Part shown: piece by piece, positions 22,646-32,195 of the stretch
Numbering within the stretch: position 1 is the first letter of the stretch
Layout of the letters: each line of letters begins with the position of its first letter
Assembly: GCA_902606505.1 (NCBI GenBank)
Contig: CACLGU010000005.1
Coordinates: forward strand, 1-48,547
DNA length: 48,547 nt
From: an uncultured Prochlorococcus sp.
GTDB lineage: Bacteria; Cyanobacteriota; Cyanobacteriia; PCC-6307; Cyanobiaceae
Direction of reading: 5' to 3'
Made by a program: the position numbers and the translations under genes
The notes under the pieces: model-generated
What the model was told of the DNA's origin: nothing
Database searches by the model: none
Seen by the model: the letters and a program-made list of their open reading frames with translations, nothing else

Positions 22646-22870
22646 TTAAATTATTTTCCAGATTGCTTTGTCAGGAATTAGAGGAGATTTATCTAAATTT
22701 TCTGGTTCTTTAGTCAAAACTCTCCATGTAGGAACCCGACAAGTTACGTAAGCAGGACTTTCTATTAAAACTCCTGGGTTCTCATCAAAAGTACATGTAA
22801 AACCTTCTTTCCAATATCCACCATTGTTAAGGCTTCCTTTAAACCAAACCCAGCATTTTGAAGTTTTCAA
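22646..22870 (-). CDS. Hypothetical protein (74 aa)
   Basis: ORF with typical codon use, Cys/Trp-rich: CWVWFKGSLNNGGYWKEGFTCTFDENPGVLIESPAYVTCRVPTWRV. Confidence 0.55.
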   Translation of the reverse strand: MKTSKCWVWFKGSLNNGGYWKEGFTCTFDENPGVLIESPAYVTCRVPTWRVLTKEPENLDKSPLIPDKAIWKII

Positions 22871-22953
22871 GATAAGTAAATTTTTGTTATATGTTAATCA
22901 AGATTAAAGTAATAAATCTAAAGTTTATTAATTTTAAAAAAAATTTACTCATT

Positions 22954-23211
22954 TTAGTTTTTTGAAAAATATATTTTAGAAATTAATATCAATAAATTTA
23001 AGATCAAGGTAATTAAATTTGCTATCAATATTGGCGTAGAGGAAATTTTATAACCGTAAATAATCCAAGACAAAACACCGATAATAAACATTATTATTGT
23101 TGTCAAAGAAACATCATCTGCCTTTTTTGTTTTTAAAGTTTTAATCAATTGAGGTAGAAATGCTGCTGTTGTTAAAATCGCTGCAAAATATCCAAATATA
23201 TCTACATTCAT
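22954..23211 (-). CDS. SemiSWEET-type sugar transporter (MtN3/PQ-loop)
   Basis: FGYFAAILTTAAFLPQLIKTLKTKKADDVSLTTIIMFIIGVLSWIIYGY: 3-TM PQ-loop protein, 85 aa. Confidence 0.88.
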   Translation of the reverse strand: MNVDIFGYFAAILTTAAFLPQLIKTLKTKKADDVSLTTIIMFIIGVLSWIIYGYKISSTPILIANLITLILNLLILISKIYFSKN

Positions 23212-23227
23212 AAAAATATTTTAAAAA

Positions 23228-23962
23228 CTATTCTTTAATTAAATCACTCAAAAATCCCAAGGGATCCCTCATGTTTGATGCATATCCAAGCACATCATTT
23301 GAAAAAAATTTATAAATAACTTGATTTTGATCATTTAATAAAAAGGAAGCTCCTCTTTGAGGAAGGTATTCTTCATTAAGAATATAATCATTCCAATTTT
23401 GAATTATTTCATTCATATTATTTAATCTAAATGTTGCTAATTCAAATGGTCTCAAATACCCATCCCCGAAAACCTTTTTAAAAGAATTACCTGAAAAATT
23501 AAAAAATTTTAAAACATCAATTTTGTCAAATTCTGAATAAATTTGATTTGCTTTTCGGTCACCGGTATAACCTCTAATAACTTCTTTAATTGTTTTAAAA
23601 GAATTTATCCCCGATAACATCAAAAGCATATTGATCCACCCTCCTAAACCAATATCTAATCCTCTTGAGATTTTTAGATTATTATGGATTTGGTTATCAG
23701 AAACAACTATTAAATTTTCTTTGTGAAATCCAGTAAATTTACAGAATTTATCTTTCCCCTTTTGGTTTCCAATAGCAACTGCAAAAATATCTAAATTTTT
23801 ATCTTGATTTTTATCGATAAAACTTTTCAAATTTATTGCATATTCAAAGCTATCAAAATCTCCCAATAAACCAAATAAAACAATTAACTTGAATTTTCTA
23901 TTCCCACTAAAGTTGAATTCTTTAATAAGATTTTTTAAATCATTTTGAAATTTTTCAGTCAC
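23228..23962 (-). CDS. Peroxiredoxin-like (AhpC/TSA-related) protein
   Basis: Thioredoxin-like fold pattern KLIVLFGLLGDFDSFEYAINLKSF...IFAVAIGNQKGKDKFCKFTGF...RGASFLLNDQNQVIYKFFSNDVLGYASNMRDPLGFL. Confidence 0.6.
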   Translation of the reverse strand: MTEKFQNDLKNLIKEFNFSGNRKFKLIVLFGLLGDFDSFEYAINLKSFIDKNQDKNLDIFAVAIGNQKGKDKFCKFTGFHKENLIVVSDNQIHNNLKISRGLDIGLGGWINMLLMLSGINSFKTIKEVIRGYTGDRKANQIYSEFDKIDVLKFFNFSGNSFKKVFGDGYLRPFELATFRLNNMNEIIQNWNDYILNEEYLPQRGASFLLNDQNQVIYKFFSNDVLGYASNMRDPLGFLSDLIKE

Positions 23963-24102
23963 GATGGTTTGAATTTTTTATAAATTATTCTCAAAAAAAT
24001 TTTCTTACCTTAATTAGTATAAAATTTTACATGAAAAAGTTTTTAAAGAAATTGATTTAACGTTTTTAGATTTTATTATCTTAATGTAAACATTTTGAAG
24101 TT

Positions 24103-24627
24103 ATGACTGTAGGAATTTATTACGCAACTACAACTGGAAAAACTGAAGACGTAGCTGATCGTCTTCACAACTTTATCACTTCAGCAGAAGCACCTAAAGA
24201 TGTATCTGATGTGGATGATCTTTCAGAATTTGAAGGTCTTGACGGAATTATCTGTGGGATACCTACATGGAATACTGGTGCCGATGAAGAAAGATCTGGA
24301 ACTGCATGGGATTCAATCTTAGAGGATATTGGTGAACTAAGTTTATCAGGTAAAAAAGTTGCAATTTTTGGTTTAGGAGATTCTTCTACATATACAGAAA
24401 ACTATTGTGACGCAATGGAAGAACTTCATAGCTACTTCACTAAAGCAGGCGCCGAAATGGTTGGTTATGTAGATAAATCTTCTTATACATTTGATGAGTC
24501 TAAAAGTGTTATAGGAGAAAGCTTTTGTGGATTACCTCTTGATGAGGATAGTGAATCTGATTTGACCGATTCGCGCCTTGAAACATGGGCATCTCAGCTT
24601 AAGGGTGAAATCCCATCATTGGCGTAA
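24103..24627 (+). CDS. isiB: Flavodoxin (long chain)
   Basis: VGIYYATTTGKTEDVADRL FMN loop; GIPTWNTGADEERSGTAWDSIL; VAIFGLGDSSTYTENYCDAMEEL. Confidence 0.96.
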   Translation: MTVGIYYATTTGKTEDVADRLHNFITSAEAPKDVSDVDDLSEFEGLDGIICGIPTWNTGADEERSGTAWDSILEDIGELSLSGKKVAIFGLGDSSTYTENYCDAMEELHSYFTKAGAEMVGYVDKSSYTFDESKSVIGESFCGLPLDEDSESDLTDSRLETWASQLKGEIPSLA

Positions 24628-24770
24628 GCTATCTTAGATATTACTCCCCTTGTTTGTAACATTTGTTCTTTCAAAATATGTTTTTTTTACATAAGTAATT
24701 AAATCTGTAAAGAACATGTAAAAACAATACTGATAAGCAATATGCTCAATTTGCTGTTTACTTAAATCAA

Positions 24771-25829
24771 GTGTTACAAACTTACGGAAAATCTGATGTC
24801 ACCTATGACTGGTACGCAGGGAATTCTGGTGTTGTTGGCCGTTCAGGTAAATTCATAGCTGCTCATGCTGCTCATGCAGGCCTAATGATGTTCTGGGCAG
24901 GAGCTTTTGGATTATTTGAATTGGCTCGTTACGACGCCAGTATTCCAATGGGTGCACAGAAAGCAATTGTTTTGCCTCACCTAGCGGGTATTGGAATTGG
25001 TGGCGTTGAAAATGGTGTTATTACAGAACCATATGGAATTGTTGTAATTTGCACATTACATCTAATTTTCTCAGCAGTATTGGGTGCTGGGGGATTATTA
25101 CATTCCAATAAATTTGCAGGTGATCTTGGAGACTACCCAGAAAATAGTAAGCCACAAAAATTTGATTTCGAATGGGATGACCCAAATAAATTAACTTTTA
25201 TCCTTGGTCATCATCTAATCTTTCTTGGGCTTGGAGCAATTATGTTCGTTGAATGGGCTCGTATTCATGGAATTTACGATCCAGCGATAGGATCTACAAG
25301 ACAGGTTATTTACAATTTAGATATTGCCGCTATCTGGAATCATCAATTTGATTTTTTAAAAATAGATAGTCTAGAAGATGTTATGGGAGGCCATGCTTTC
25401 CTAGCTTTCCTAGAAATAATTGGCGGTGTTTTCCATATTTGTACTAAACAATTTGGAGAATATACAGAATTTAAAGGAAAAGGATTACTTGGAGCTGAGG
25501 CAATCTTGTCATACTCAGTTGTTGGTGTTTCTTATATGGCTTTTGTCGCCGCTTTTTGGTGTGCTTCAAATACGACCATATATCCAGTTGATCTATATGG
25601 AGAACCCTTAAAGCTTCAATTTGAATTTGCCCCTTATTTTACTGATACAGTAGATTTAGGTTCAGGAGCGTATAGCTCAAGAGCTTGGCTTGCTAATACT
25701 CATTTTTATTTGGGTTTCTTTTTCTTACAAGGTCATCTTTGGCACGCACTAAGAGCAATGGGATTTGACTTTAAAAAGATTGGTCAAGCTTTTGACAATA
25801 TTGAAAATACAAAAATTACTCAAAACTAG
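24771..25829 (+). CDS. pcb: Chlorophyll a/b-binding light-harvesting protein (Pcb/IsiA family)
   Basis: GTG start; QTYGKSDVTYDWYAGNSGVVGRSGKFIAAHAAHAGLMMFWAGAFGLFELARYD; six-TM CP43-like; directly downstream of isiB. Confidence 0.93.
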   Translation: MLQTYGKSDVTYDWYAGNSGVVGRSGKFIAAHAAHAGLMMFWAGAFGLFELARYDASIPMGAQKAIVLPHLAGIGIGGVENGVITEPYGIVVICTLHLIFSAVLGAGGLLHSNKFAGDLGDYPENSKPQKFDFEWDDPNKLTFILGHHLIFLGLGAIMFVEWARIHGIYDPAIGSTRQVIYNLDIAAIWNHQFDFLKIDSLEDVMGGHAFLAFLEIIGGVFHICTKQFGEYTEFKGKGLLGAEAILSYSVVGVSYMAFVAAFWCASNTTIYPVDLYGEPLKLQFEFAPYFTDTVDLGSGAYSSRAWLANTHFYLGFFFLQGHLWHALRAMGFDFKKIGQAFDNIENTKITQN

Positions 25830-25842
25830 TTTAATCTAATAA

Positions 25843-25876
25843 AAAACCTCTCCTCTAAAAGGGAGGTTTTTTTTTG
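25843..25876 (+). terminator. Rho-independent terminator after pcb
   Basis: AACCTCTC...GGGAGGTT stem followed by TTTTTTTT. Confidence 0.85.
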
Positions 25877-25904
25877 TAGAATTATTTCCAGTATTCAAAA
25901 AATA

Positions 25905-26558
25905 ATGGATAATCCACAAGAAATTAATTGTAAGGAGATTTTCAAAAAGGCTTATGAAAATCGTTACACCTGGAAGAATGATTTTCATGGTTACCAAGGT
26001 AAATGTATTTTCTTGACTAAGAATAATATTTATAAAGGTGACTTCGTATTAGGTAAAGACTTTAAACCAAATATTCAAAAAATTGAAGATGAGAAAGTTG
26101 TTAAAAGCATTTCTTCTCAGTTATTTGAGGTAAGTATACATAGGGTAAAGAGAAACTTTGAATCAGTGCACTCAGAAAATAATTTTAATTTACTTAAAAA
26201 TTCTGAAAGTGGGATTGAAATGAGTGTTTCAGGTAAGAATCAAGGAGATAAATATAGAGTTAAAAATAACTGTATTAATATGGTCTACAGAAAAATTCAT
26301 GGAATTATAATTGAAATTTTTGTTGAAGAATTCATAGATACTGGATCAGGTTCCCTTAGTAAAAAATACAGTAGTCAACAAATTGATCCGGGTACACTTG
26401 AGACAAATTCTCAAAAATTGGAATACGAGGATGAATTTCTAAATATGGGTAAAGACGATTATTGGATATTAAATTCGAGGACAATAAAATACTTAAACCA
26501 AAATCAAGAAGAAGAAACACAAAAGTTTGTTTTCGATGATCTATGTTTATTAAATTAG
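25905..26558 (+). CDS. DUF3386-like cyanobacterial protein
   Basis: KEIFKKAYENRYTWKNDFHGYQGKCIF...YKGDFVLGKDF...WILNSRTIKYL pattern. Confidence 0.65.
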   Translation: MDNPQEINCKEIFKKAYENRYTWKNDFHGYQGKCIFLTKNNIYKGDFVLGKDFKPNIQKIEDEKVVKSISSQLFEVSIHRVKRNFESVHSENNFNLLKNSESGIEMSVSGKNQGDKYRVKNNCINMVYRKIHGIIIEIFVEEFIDTGSGSLSKKYSSQQIDPGTLETNSQKLEYEDEFLNMGKDDYWILNSRTIKYLNQNQEEETQKFVFDDLCLLN

Positions 26559-26562
26559 GTTT

Positions 26563-26808
26563 TTATTCAACTAGTCTAAAACCTTTATCAAGTAGTTTTT
26601 GGTATAAGAGTCTTGCTCTAAAAGCTAGAATTTGTTCTTCATTTTCATTACTAATTACATGAAAATAATTATTATCTAATTTATTTTTGCTAAAGCATAC
26701 ATTTGCTTCTCCTAATCTTAATGTCCAGTTCTCTTCTTTGGCTAAATGTTGATTAGGTCCAAGATCCCAAGGACATTTTTCAGGATATTTTTCTCTTTTA
26801 GAACCCAT
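26563..26808 (-). CDS. Hypothetical protein (81 aa)
   Basis: ORF MGSKREKYPEKCPWDLGPNQHLAKEENWTLRLGEANVCFSKNKLDNNYFHVISNENEEQILAFRARLLYQKLLDKGFRLVE; coding-like. Confidence 0.65.
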   Translation of the reverse strand: MGSKREKYPEKCPWDLGPNQHLAKEENWTLRLGEANVCFSKNKLDNNYFHVISNENEEQILAFRARLLYQKLLDKGFRLVE

Positions 26809-26915
26809 ATGATTAATTTTAACTACCCAATATTAGTAAAAAATTAAAACTATGGCTATTAAAAATAGTTGTTAACTTTTATACAGTTGTTGCTTAATTC
26901 AATGCAATTAAAAAT

Positions 26916-27554
26916 TTACTCTTTGGTCGCGATTAAACAATAAAATGGGTCTTTATTTAAAAAATTAAAAATATTAGGTGATTGTTCACTGAACTCCTTG
27001 ATAATTTTTGGCTCATTAAATCCGTTTGAGATTAAGACTTTTCTTACGTATTTGACCCTCTGTTCTTCAGTAGATGAAGTCCATATGTTGGGAGCTTTAT
27101 GCCAAAATGCTCTGTTTGAAAAAGCAATAATAAACTTGCCCTGTCTACTTAATATTCTTGCAATTTCTTTGGTTAAATTCTCTGGATATTGTAAATATTG
27201 CCATGCGGCCACCATTAAGCAATAATCAACGCTTTCTTTATCTAGCGGAATTTGTTGATTTAAATTAAAATTTTGTATCCAATAAGAATCAAAAATTTTG
27301 TTTTTTTCAAGTTCTTGCTTGTTTAAACCATGTCCTATAACTTTTTTATATTTTTTCCTTTTAGGTAAATAACTATCCCAACTGGACATTAAATCAAGGA
27401 CAATTGAATAACTATCAATTTCTCTTTCATACAAATCTGATAGATTTCGCCTAAAGTTCGCATCTAGATGATAAACAAATTTTGGATCTGAATAAAACTC
27501 TTCATCATTACTCTCATCAAGCTTTTTCCTTTGATAATTATTTAAAACTTCCAA
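26916..27554 (-). CDS. SAM-dependent methyltransferase (type 11-like)
   Basis: SIVLDLMSSWDSYLP, VIGHGLN, LDKESVDYCLMVAAWQYLQYPENLTKEIARILSRQGKFIIAFSNR. Confidence 0.8.
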   Translation of the reverse strand: MEVLNNYQRKKLDESNDEEFYSDPKFVYHLDANFRRNLSDLYEREIDSYSIVLDLMSSWDSYLPKRKKYKKVIGHGLNKQELEKNKIFDSYWIQNFNLNQQIPLDKESVDYCLMVAAWQYLQYPENLTKEIARILSRQGKFIIAFSNRAFWHKAPNIWTSSTEEQRVKYVRKVLISNGFNEPKIIKEFSEQSPNIFNFLNKDPFYCLIATKE

Positions 27555-27704
27555 AACAGCTAATTTAGAAACTATTAAGCAAATCTAGTAAATAGAAATT
27601 CTAATTGCGTATTAGGAATTTATTTCCATTTAATAAATTAAAAATTCTCAAAAAAACTAGACATCTATTCAAAAAAAGTTAAATTACTAATTAATGATTT
27701 AATA

Positions 27705-27878
27705 ATGATGATTGAGTTCAAGAGGAGCAAAAAAAACAGGTCTAAAAATGCTCTTTTCAATCCCTATAAAAACGGAATAAGTTCATACGATATGGCATAT
27801 CTTTCATCAAAAAGAAATTTAAAAAATAAAACTGTTTATCAAGAAAATAATTCTAAGAAAGATTATCTTGCGGCATAG
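27705..27878 (+). CDS. Small basic hypothetical protein (57 aa)
   Basis: Read directly: MMIEFKRSKKNRSKNALFNPYKNGISSYDMAYLSSKRNLKNKTVYQENNSKKDYLAA*; ends 2 nt before the next CDS. Confidence 0.5.
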   Translation: MMIEFKRSKKNRSKNALFNPYKNGISSYDMAYLSSKRNLKNKTVYQENNSKKDYLAA

Positions 27879-27880
27879 AA

Positions 27881-28213
27881 ATGCCTTATATTAATCTTTC
27901 GACTTCAGCAAAAGTAAATGATAAAGATAAATTACTCGAAGAAATTTCAATTCTGATTTCATCTTTAACTAAAAAATCAAGAAGATTTGTTATGGCTAAA
28001 ATTGATGATAATTGCCAAATATATTTTGATGATATGACCCCTTCTTGCTTTTTGGAAATCAAGTCAATAGGTTCTCTAAATCCTTCAGAAATGGCAAAAC
28101 CAATATCGGATTTTGTATGTGAGAAAATGGGAATCCCAATAGATAGGATTTATATTTCTTTTCAGGATGTACCCGCATCATTGTGGGCTTGGAATGGTAA
28201 AACATTTGGTTAA
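27881..28213 (+). CDS. MIF/phenylpyruvate tautomerase family protein
   Basis: MPYINLSTSAKVNDKDKLLEEISILISSLTKKSRRFVMAKIDDN, Pro-1, RIYISFQDVPASLWAWNGKTFG. Confidence 0.9.
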   Translation: MPYINLSTSAKVNDKDKLLEEISILISSLTKKSRRFVMAKIDDNCQIYFDDMTPSCFLEIKSIGSLNPSEMAKPISDFVCEKMGIPIDRIYISFQDVPASLWAWNGKTFG

Positions 28214-28230
28214 GAATTTTTTTAAATAGA

Positions 28231-28617
28231 ATGGAAATTACAAAATTAGTTGATTTAAATAATCTTAGAACTGCACCTCAATTAAGTGATAGTCAAGTCA
28301 AAAAACTTTTGGAGGAATTAGAAGCAAATATTCTTAAAACTGATTGGTTAACAATAGGAATAATGGCACCTTGCGATAATAGGGCTATTGAATCATTACA
28401 ATCAATTTCTAAGAAATATGCATCAATTAAATTTGGAAATTTAGATTCACTTCATGCTGATGGATGTGTTTTTTTAAAAGCTAATCAAAAAACAGGTAAT
28501 GTTTTTGTGAGATCTGAAAATGGTCTTGGAGAAGGGATTTTAATAACATGTCAGTATGACGAAGATGCCAAACCATCTGATACTTTTGGACCATTGCCAT
28601 TGGATTTCTTTGAATAA
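28231..28617 (+). CDS. DUF1824 family protein
   Basis: LKTDWLTIGIMAPCDNRAIESLQSISKKY...LDSLHADGCVFLKANQKTGNVFVRSENGLGEGILITCQYDE. Confidence 0.75.
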   Translation: MEITKLVDLNNLRTAPQLSDSQVKKLLEELEANILKTDWLTIGIMAPCDNRAIESLQSISKKYASIKFGNLDSLHADGCVFLKANQKTGNVFVRSENGLGEGILITCQYDEDAKPSDTFGPLPLDFFE

Positions 28618-28774
28618 TAAATTTCTAATTTATTTCTTATGAAGAATCTAATTTAATTACAATTTTTTATTGAATGATATTTTTGAGAACTTGGATTTCA
28701 AAATATTTTTTGCCTCAAAGCTTTGTTATTATAAATACTGGGATTGATCTAAATTTTTCCAATATTTTAATTAA

Positions 28775-29647
28775 ATGTTTTTTCAGGATATAATTCAAAA
28801 TTTAAATAATTTTTGGTCAAAAGAAGGTTGTTTAATTATGCAGCCATATGATACCGAAAAGGGTGCTGGAACCATGAATCCGCATACTTTTTTAAGGGCA
28901 ATTGGACCAGAGCCGTGGAGTGTAGCATATGCAGAGCCATGTAGAAGGCCTACAGATGGACGTTTTGGCGATAATCCAAATAGGGCGCAACATTACTTTC
29001 AATATCAAGTAATAATTAAACCTTCGCCGGAAGGAATCCAGGAAAAATATTTGACATCTCTAGAATCTCTTGGAATAAATCCTAGAAATCATGACATAAG
29101 ATTTGTGGAAGATAATTGGGAGTCGCCAACACTTGGAGCTTGGGGTGTAGGTTGGGAAGTTTGGTTGGACGGAATGGAAGTAACTCAATTCACTTATTTC
29201 CAACAATGCGGGGGTATAGATTGTAATCCGATCCCAATTGAAATCACTTACGGACTAGAGAGGATTGCAATGTTTTTGCAGAATAAGGAAAGTATTTGGG
29301 ACTTAAATTGGAACAAGAATTTGAGATATAGCGATATTTGGCTTCAATTTGAAAAAAGTCAATGTTCTTATAATTTTACTGAATCTAGTGCTGACAATCT
29401 CAGGAAATTATTTGAAATTTACCAAGCTGAGGCAAATAATTTAATCCAAAAGAAATTAACTTATCCTGCCCTTGATTTTGTTCTGAAATGTAGTCATACA
29501 TTTAATCTTCTAGATGCTAGAGGAGTGATCTCAGTTACAGATCGTGCTCAATATATTGAAAAGATTCGAAAATTAGCAAGAGAAGTTGCATCATCTTGGG
29601 TAGAAGAAAGAGAATTCCTTAACTTTCCATTGCTGCAGAAACAATAA
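28775..29647 (+). CDS. glyQ: Glycyl-tRNA synthetase alpha subunit
   Basis: [62 protein letters not shown]. Confidence 0.98.
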   Translation: MFFQDIIQNLNNFWSKEGCLIMQPYDTEKGAGTMNPHTFLRAIGPEPWSVAYAEPCRRPTDGRFGDNPNRAQHYFQYQVIIKPSPEGIQEKYLTSLESLGINPRNHDIRFVEDNWESPTLGAWGVGWEVWLDGMEVTQFTYFQQCGGIDCNPIPIEITYGLERIAMFLQNKESIWDLNWNKNLRYSDIWLQFEKSQCSYNFTESSADNLRKLFEIYQAEANNLIQKKLTYPALDFVLKCSHTFNLLDARGVISVTDRAQYIEKIRKLAREVASSWVEEREFLNFPLLQKQ

Positions 29648-29765
29648 ATCTATATAAGAAAAAAAAATATCGTATAAAAAGTTACACCACTTAGAAACTT
29701 ATATTTCTTTCCTTTTTGGTTACGGTCGATACAGTGTAAGTACCCAAATTCTTTGGGTTACTTTA

Positions 29766-29773
29766 GTGTGAGG
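29766..29773 (+). promoter_or_regulatory. Candidate sRNA (Yfr1) pairing site overlapping the porin Shine-Dalgarno
   Basis: GTGTGAGG is perfectly complementary to CCUCACAC, part of the conserved unpaired Yfr1 motif ACUCCUCACAC as recalled from literature. Confidence 0.5.
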
Positions 29774-29777
29774 TAAA

Positions 29778-31052
29778 ATGAAACTCTTCCAACAAATGTT
29801 GGTTGCAGGAGCATCCTTGAGCTTATTAGCTCCAGTTGCTGCGAATGCTTCCGACGTAGTCAATCTAGAAGAAATGAATAGCTACTCACGTAGCAAAACA
29901 AAATCTTCAAGACTTGATAGTAAAACATTCATTAACGAAGTTAGTGAAGATATTGCGAAACTTAAGAGCCGTGTAGATGGCCTTGAGGTTAAACAAAATG
30001 AATTTGAAGCCGGCGGTTTCTCAGATACAACTACATTAGATGGTAAAGCTGTTTTTGCTTTAATGGCAACTGACCATTCTAAGGTTAAGGCAGATGGTAC
30101 TGACGCATTAGCATCTGCTTATCAATACACAATGAATCTCAACTCCAGTTTTACGGGTGATGATAATCTTTACGTAAGACTAAGAGCAGGTAACGGTACT
30201 GGTAATTTTACTACTAAGACATTTGGAACATACTTGAGTATGGGTACTGGGTATTCAGATCAACTTAGGGTGGACAAAATCTGGTATACATTCCCAGTTG
30301 GGGAAAGTAATACAGTTTGGGTAGGACCAAAAATTGAAAACTACTATATGCATGCAACTACCCCTTCCATCTATAAGCCAGTAACTAAACAATTTACTCT
30401 TGGTGGTAATGGTGATGCTTATGGTGCAAGTACCGACTCAGGCTTTGGTTGGGCATATAAAGCTGATAATGGTTTTGCTGTAAGTTCTAACGTTGTTTCT
30501 AAGCAGAATGGAACAACGAATGGTTTATTTACTAACCAATCTAAACAATCATGGGCTACTCAGGCAGGTTACACGACTGATCAATGGTCTGTTTCTGCGA
30601 TTGTTAATCAGAAATACAATGGTTGGACAGATGGTTACTACGAATCACTAGGACATACACCTTCTACAGGCGTAGGTAATTTCACTGCAATGGGTTTAAG
30701 AGGATGGTGGAGACCAACTGAGACTGGAACAGCAATGCCTTCAATTTCTCTTGGATATGATACTACTGACCATGATGGAGCGCCAGCGGCATCTAACAAC
30801 TCAACAGCATGGTTTGCTGGATTATCTTGGCAGGATATGTTTCAAGCCGATGACAGAATCGGTGTAGCCTTTGGACAGCCTACAACAAATGAAGATGAAA
30901 CCGTTGATCCATTTGCTTACGAAGCATATTATGAATTTAAAGCTAATGATTCTGTTACTATTACACCTACCATATTTGGTGGAAGTGATAGAAATGGAAC
31001 AACTGGTGATGATATATTCGGTGCAGTTCTACAAACAACCTTCAAGTTCTAA
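29778..31052 (+). CDS. Outer membrane porin (Som/OprB-like)
   Basis: Signal peptide MKLFQQMLVAGASLSLLAPVAANA, short coiled coil (EVSEDIAKLKSRVDGLEVKQNEFEAGGFSDTTTLDGKAVFAL), beta-rich barrel ending in F. Confidence 0.85.
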   Translation: MKLFQQMLVAGASLSLLAPVAANASDVVNLEEMNSYSRSKTKSSRLDSKTFINEVSEDIAKLKSRVDGLEVKQNEFEAGGFSDTTTLDGKAVFALMATDHSKVKADGTDALASAYQYTMNLNSSFTGDDNLYVRLRAGNGTGNFTTKTFGTYLSMGTGYSDQLRVDKIWYTFPVGESNTVWVGPKIENYYMHATTPSIYKPVTKQFTLGGNGDAYGASTDSGFGWAYKADNGFAVSSNVVSKQNGTTNGLFTNQSKQSWATQAGYTTDQWSVSAIVNQKYNGWTDGYYESLGHTPSTGVGNFTAMGLRGWWRPTETGTAMPSISLGYDTTDHDGAPAASNNSTAWFAGLSWQDMFQADDRIGVAFGQPTTNEDETVDPFAYEAYYEFKANDSVTITPTIFGGSDRNGTTGDDIFGAVLQTTFKF

Positions 31053-31069
31053 TTTAATTTAGACAAAAT

Positions 31070-31106
31070 AAAAACGCCCAATAGGGCGTTTTTATTTGTT
31101 TTTTTT
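31070..31106 (+). terminator. Bidirectional rho-independent terminator
   Basis: AAAAACGCCC-AATA-GGGCGTTTTTATTTGTTTTTTT between convergent genes. Confidence 0.9.
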
Positions 31107-31111
31107 AGTAT

Positions 31112-31351
31112 TTACCAGCAGTTTTCACCCTCTCCAATAGGGATACAAGCACTGGATTTTGCAGCCTCATCAGCAATTTTTTGAGCGTTGGCATCTAATA
31201 TGAAATCTGCATCTAAAGGCATATCAGTATTCCATTCTTTTAATCCACCTAAATCATTTTCACCTGATTTAACTGAACTACTATCCGCCGTTGAAATAGC
31301 TAATGCACTTGTGGCAGCGATAAAAATTGCAATTGAACTCTTTTTAGGCAT
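31112..31351 (-). CDS. Small secreted hypothetical protein (79 aa)
   Basis: MPKKSSIAIFIAATSALAISTA signal-like; C-terminus SSACIPIGEGENCW. Confidence 0.6.
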   Translation of the reverse strand: MPKKSSIAIFIAATSALAISTADSSSVKSGENDLGGLKEWNTDMPLDADFILDANAQKIADEAAKSSACIPIGEGENCW

Positions 31352-31424
31352 TCGATGAATAAGTTTTTTTATATTTTAATCAATTTCAAATTAATATTCT
31401 TTTTGTTGTATAAAATGATTCTTT

Positions 31425-32093
31425 TTAATCCCCGATAACTCTTAAGAGATTTGAATAAGATTTAAAAATAAGATCAAGTTCGTCAGATCGGCCATACTTT
31501 GCCAATAAACTTTTTGCTCCTGCGTCTAAATCAAATAAATATTCCCTTTTTTCAGTTGATTTAACATAACTTTCTATCCAACCTACGCATACTAATCTTT
31601 CACCATTATTTACTTCATTTACTGCATGCAAGTAAGAACTTGGATATAAAATTATCTCTCCAGGATTCAATTTAAATTTCTCTTCTGAATTCATTGTTTC
31701 AATAATTAATTCTCCACCTTTATAAAAATCTTTATTCGTCAATGAAATAGTAAAAGATAAATCTGACCTACCAGAAGACATATATGGATTGTCGATATGT
31801 CTTCCGTAATGCATTTTATTTGATGATTTTGTAAACATTATTCCATGTATTCTTTTTGGTAATGAAAAGCTTTTTATTAATTTGCTGGAAAGGATCTTTT
31901 TGTTAATTAATTGAGCGTTTTTTTTTGATATTTCAGTATTTCTATTTAGTTGCAAATTATTTTTTACTATTGAGGCGTGACTTCCAGCAGTTTTTTTGCC
32001 ATCTTCCCAATCTTTTTGACTACATTTATCTAACTCTTTTTTTATTAAATTTATTTCTTCAGTGTTTAGTAACTGATGGATTAAATAATTCAT
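31425..32093 (-). CDS. piuC: Fe(II)/2-oxoglutarate-dependent dioxygenase, PiuC/PKHD-type
   Basis: MHYGRHIDNPYM (HxD), GELIIETMNSEEKFKLNPGEIILYPSSYLHAVNEVNNGERLVCVGWIES. Confidence 0.9.
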   Translation of the reverse strand: MNYLIHQLLNTEEINLIKKELDKCSQKDWEDGKKTAGSHASIVKNNLQLNRNTEISKKNAQLINKKILSSKLIKSFSLPKRIHGIMFTKSSNKMHYGRHIDNPYMSSGRSDLSFTISLTNKDFYKGGELIIETMNSEEKFKLNPGEIILYPSSYLHAVNEVNNGERLVCVGWIESYVKSTEKREYLFDLDAGAKSLLAKYGRSDELDLIFKSYSNLLRVIGD

Positions 32094-32195
32094 ATGAAAT
32101 ATAAAAAATGATACAACTCGATGTATAGAAGTTCGCTTTTAAAGTTTGAAATGTTTTTGTAGGTATAAAGTAACCATAGATACTAATTAGAAAAA

